A stretch of DNA of 64,000 bases, taken from Eucommia ulmoides (Eukaryota > Streptophyta > Magnoliopsida > Garryales > Eucommiaceae). Below, one piece after another: positions 63,863 through 64,000 of this stretch. A program made the translations under genes and the position numbers. Position 1 is the first letter of the stretch. Each line of letters begins with the position of its first letter. Location: positions 43,960,017-44,024,016 of the forward strand of contig CM028327.1 in the NCBI GenBank assembly GCA_016647705.1. The letters are read 5' to 3'. Under the pieces are notes generated by a model. That model did not search any database. It had not been told where the DNA came from and worked only from the letters and a program-made list of their open reading frames with translations.

Positions 63863-64000
63863 GTTTTCGAATATTAGTTTTAGAAAACAGATTTTGAAAA
63901 TTATGAAAATTTGTTTGTTTTAAGTCAAAAAATTAAATTATTAATAATGTGTTAAAGTTTTAAAAACCGAAGATGATGTAATTAATTGATATATGATGTT

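Overview
This is a 64-kb stretch of nuclear DNA from a flowering plant, most likely a eudicot. The evidence is AT-rich intergenic DNA, intron-rich genes with GT-AG (and a few GC-AG) introns, a plant-type O-GlcNAc transferase, a phragmoplast kinesin, Au-type SINEs, Tourist-like MITEs, a telo-box and an MSA mitotic element. I cannot name the species. All exon boundaries were read by hand from splice sites, frame continuity and family conservation. There are no transcript data.

Four protein-coding genes are present. (1) A SEC23 COPII-coat gene lies on the minus strand (ATG at 9861; its 3' end runs off the left edge). (2) A 5-exon RPS8 (eS8) gene, 22836-27039, has a telo-box promoter. (3) A 28-exon SECRET AGENT (SEC) O-GlcNAc transferase gene spans 31630-49922. 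(4) A 16-exon kinesin-12 gene (KIN12A/PAKRP1 type), 53191-62052, has a perfect MSA element upstream. The four are housekeeping or cell-division genes that do not form one pathway. Their adjacency looks incidental.

The rest is a dense, nested record of transposition. Left block (1-10 kb): the SEC23 introns hold Au SINEs, a tRNA-Glu remnant and two MULE-type MITEs with exact 9-bp target duplications. Middle block (10-22.7 kb): no genes; a decayed Ty1/copia element is broken by a 2.6-kb solo LTR and a Tourist-like element, followed by a second probable solo LTR and a foldback next to the RPS8 promoter. RPS8 introns and downstream DNA carry several PIF/Harbinger-like elements with TTA target duplications and an RTE-like LINE tail. 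SEC block: introns contain a decayed copy of an exon, a SINE inside a foldback element, a 2.66-kb Helitron carrying an antisense DCP1-like exon, another MULE MITE, and a 2.98-kb TIR element carrying a LUC7-like first exon and two RS-domain exons. Right block: an L1 relic, a MITE with a 10-bp target duplication, the kinesin gene, and three copies of a small LTR (TRIM) family, one of them inside the last kinesin intron.

The most unusual content is the pair of independent gene-capturing transposons (Helitron and PIF-like Pack element) in introns of one gene. Both carry antisense exons from RNA-processing genes. I see no prokaryotic-type system, CRISPR array or virus.
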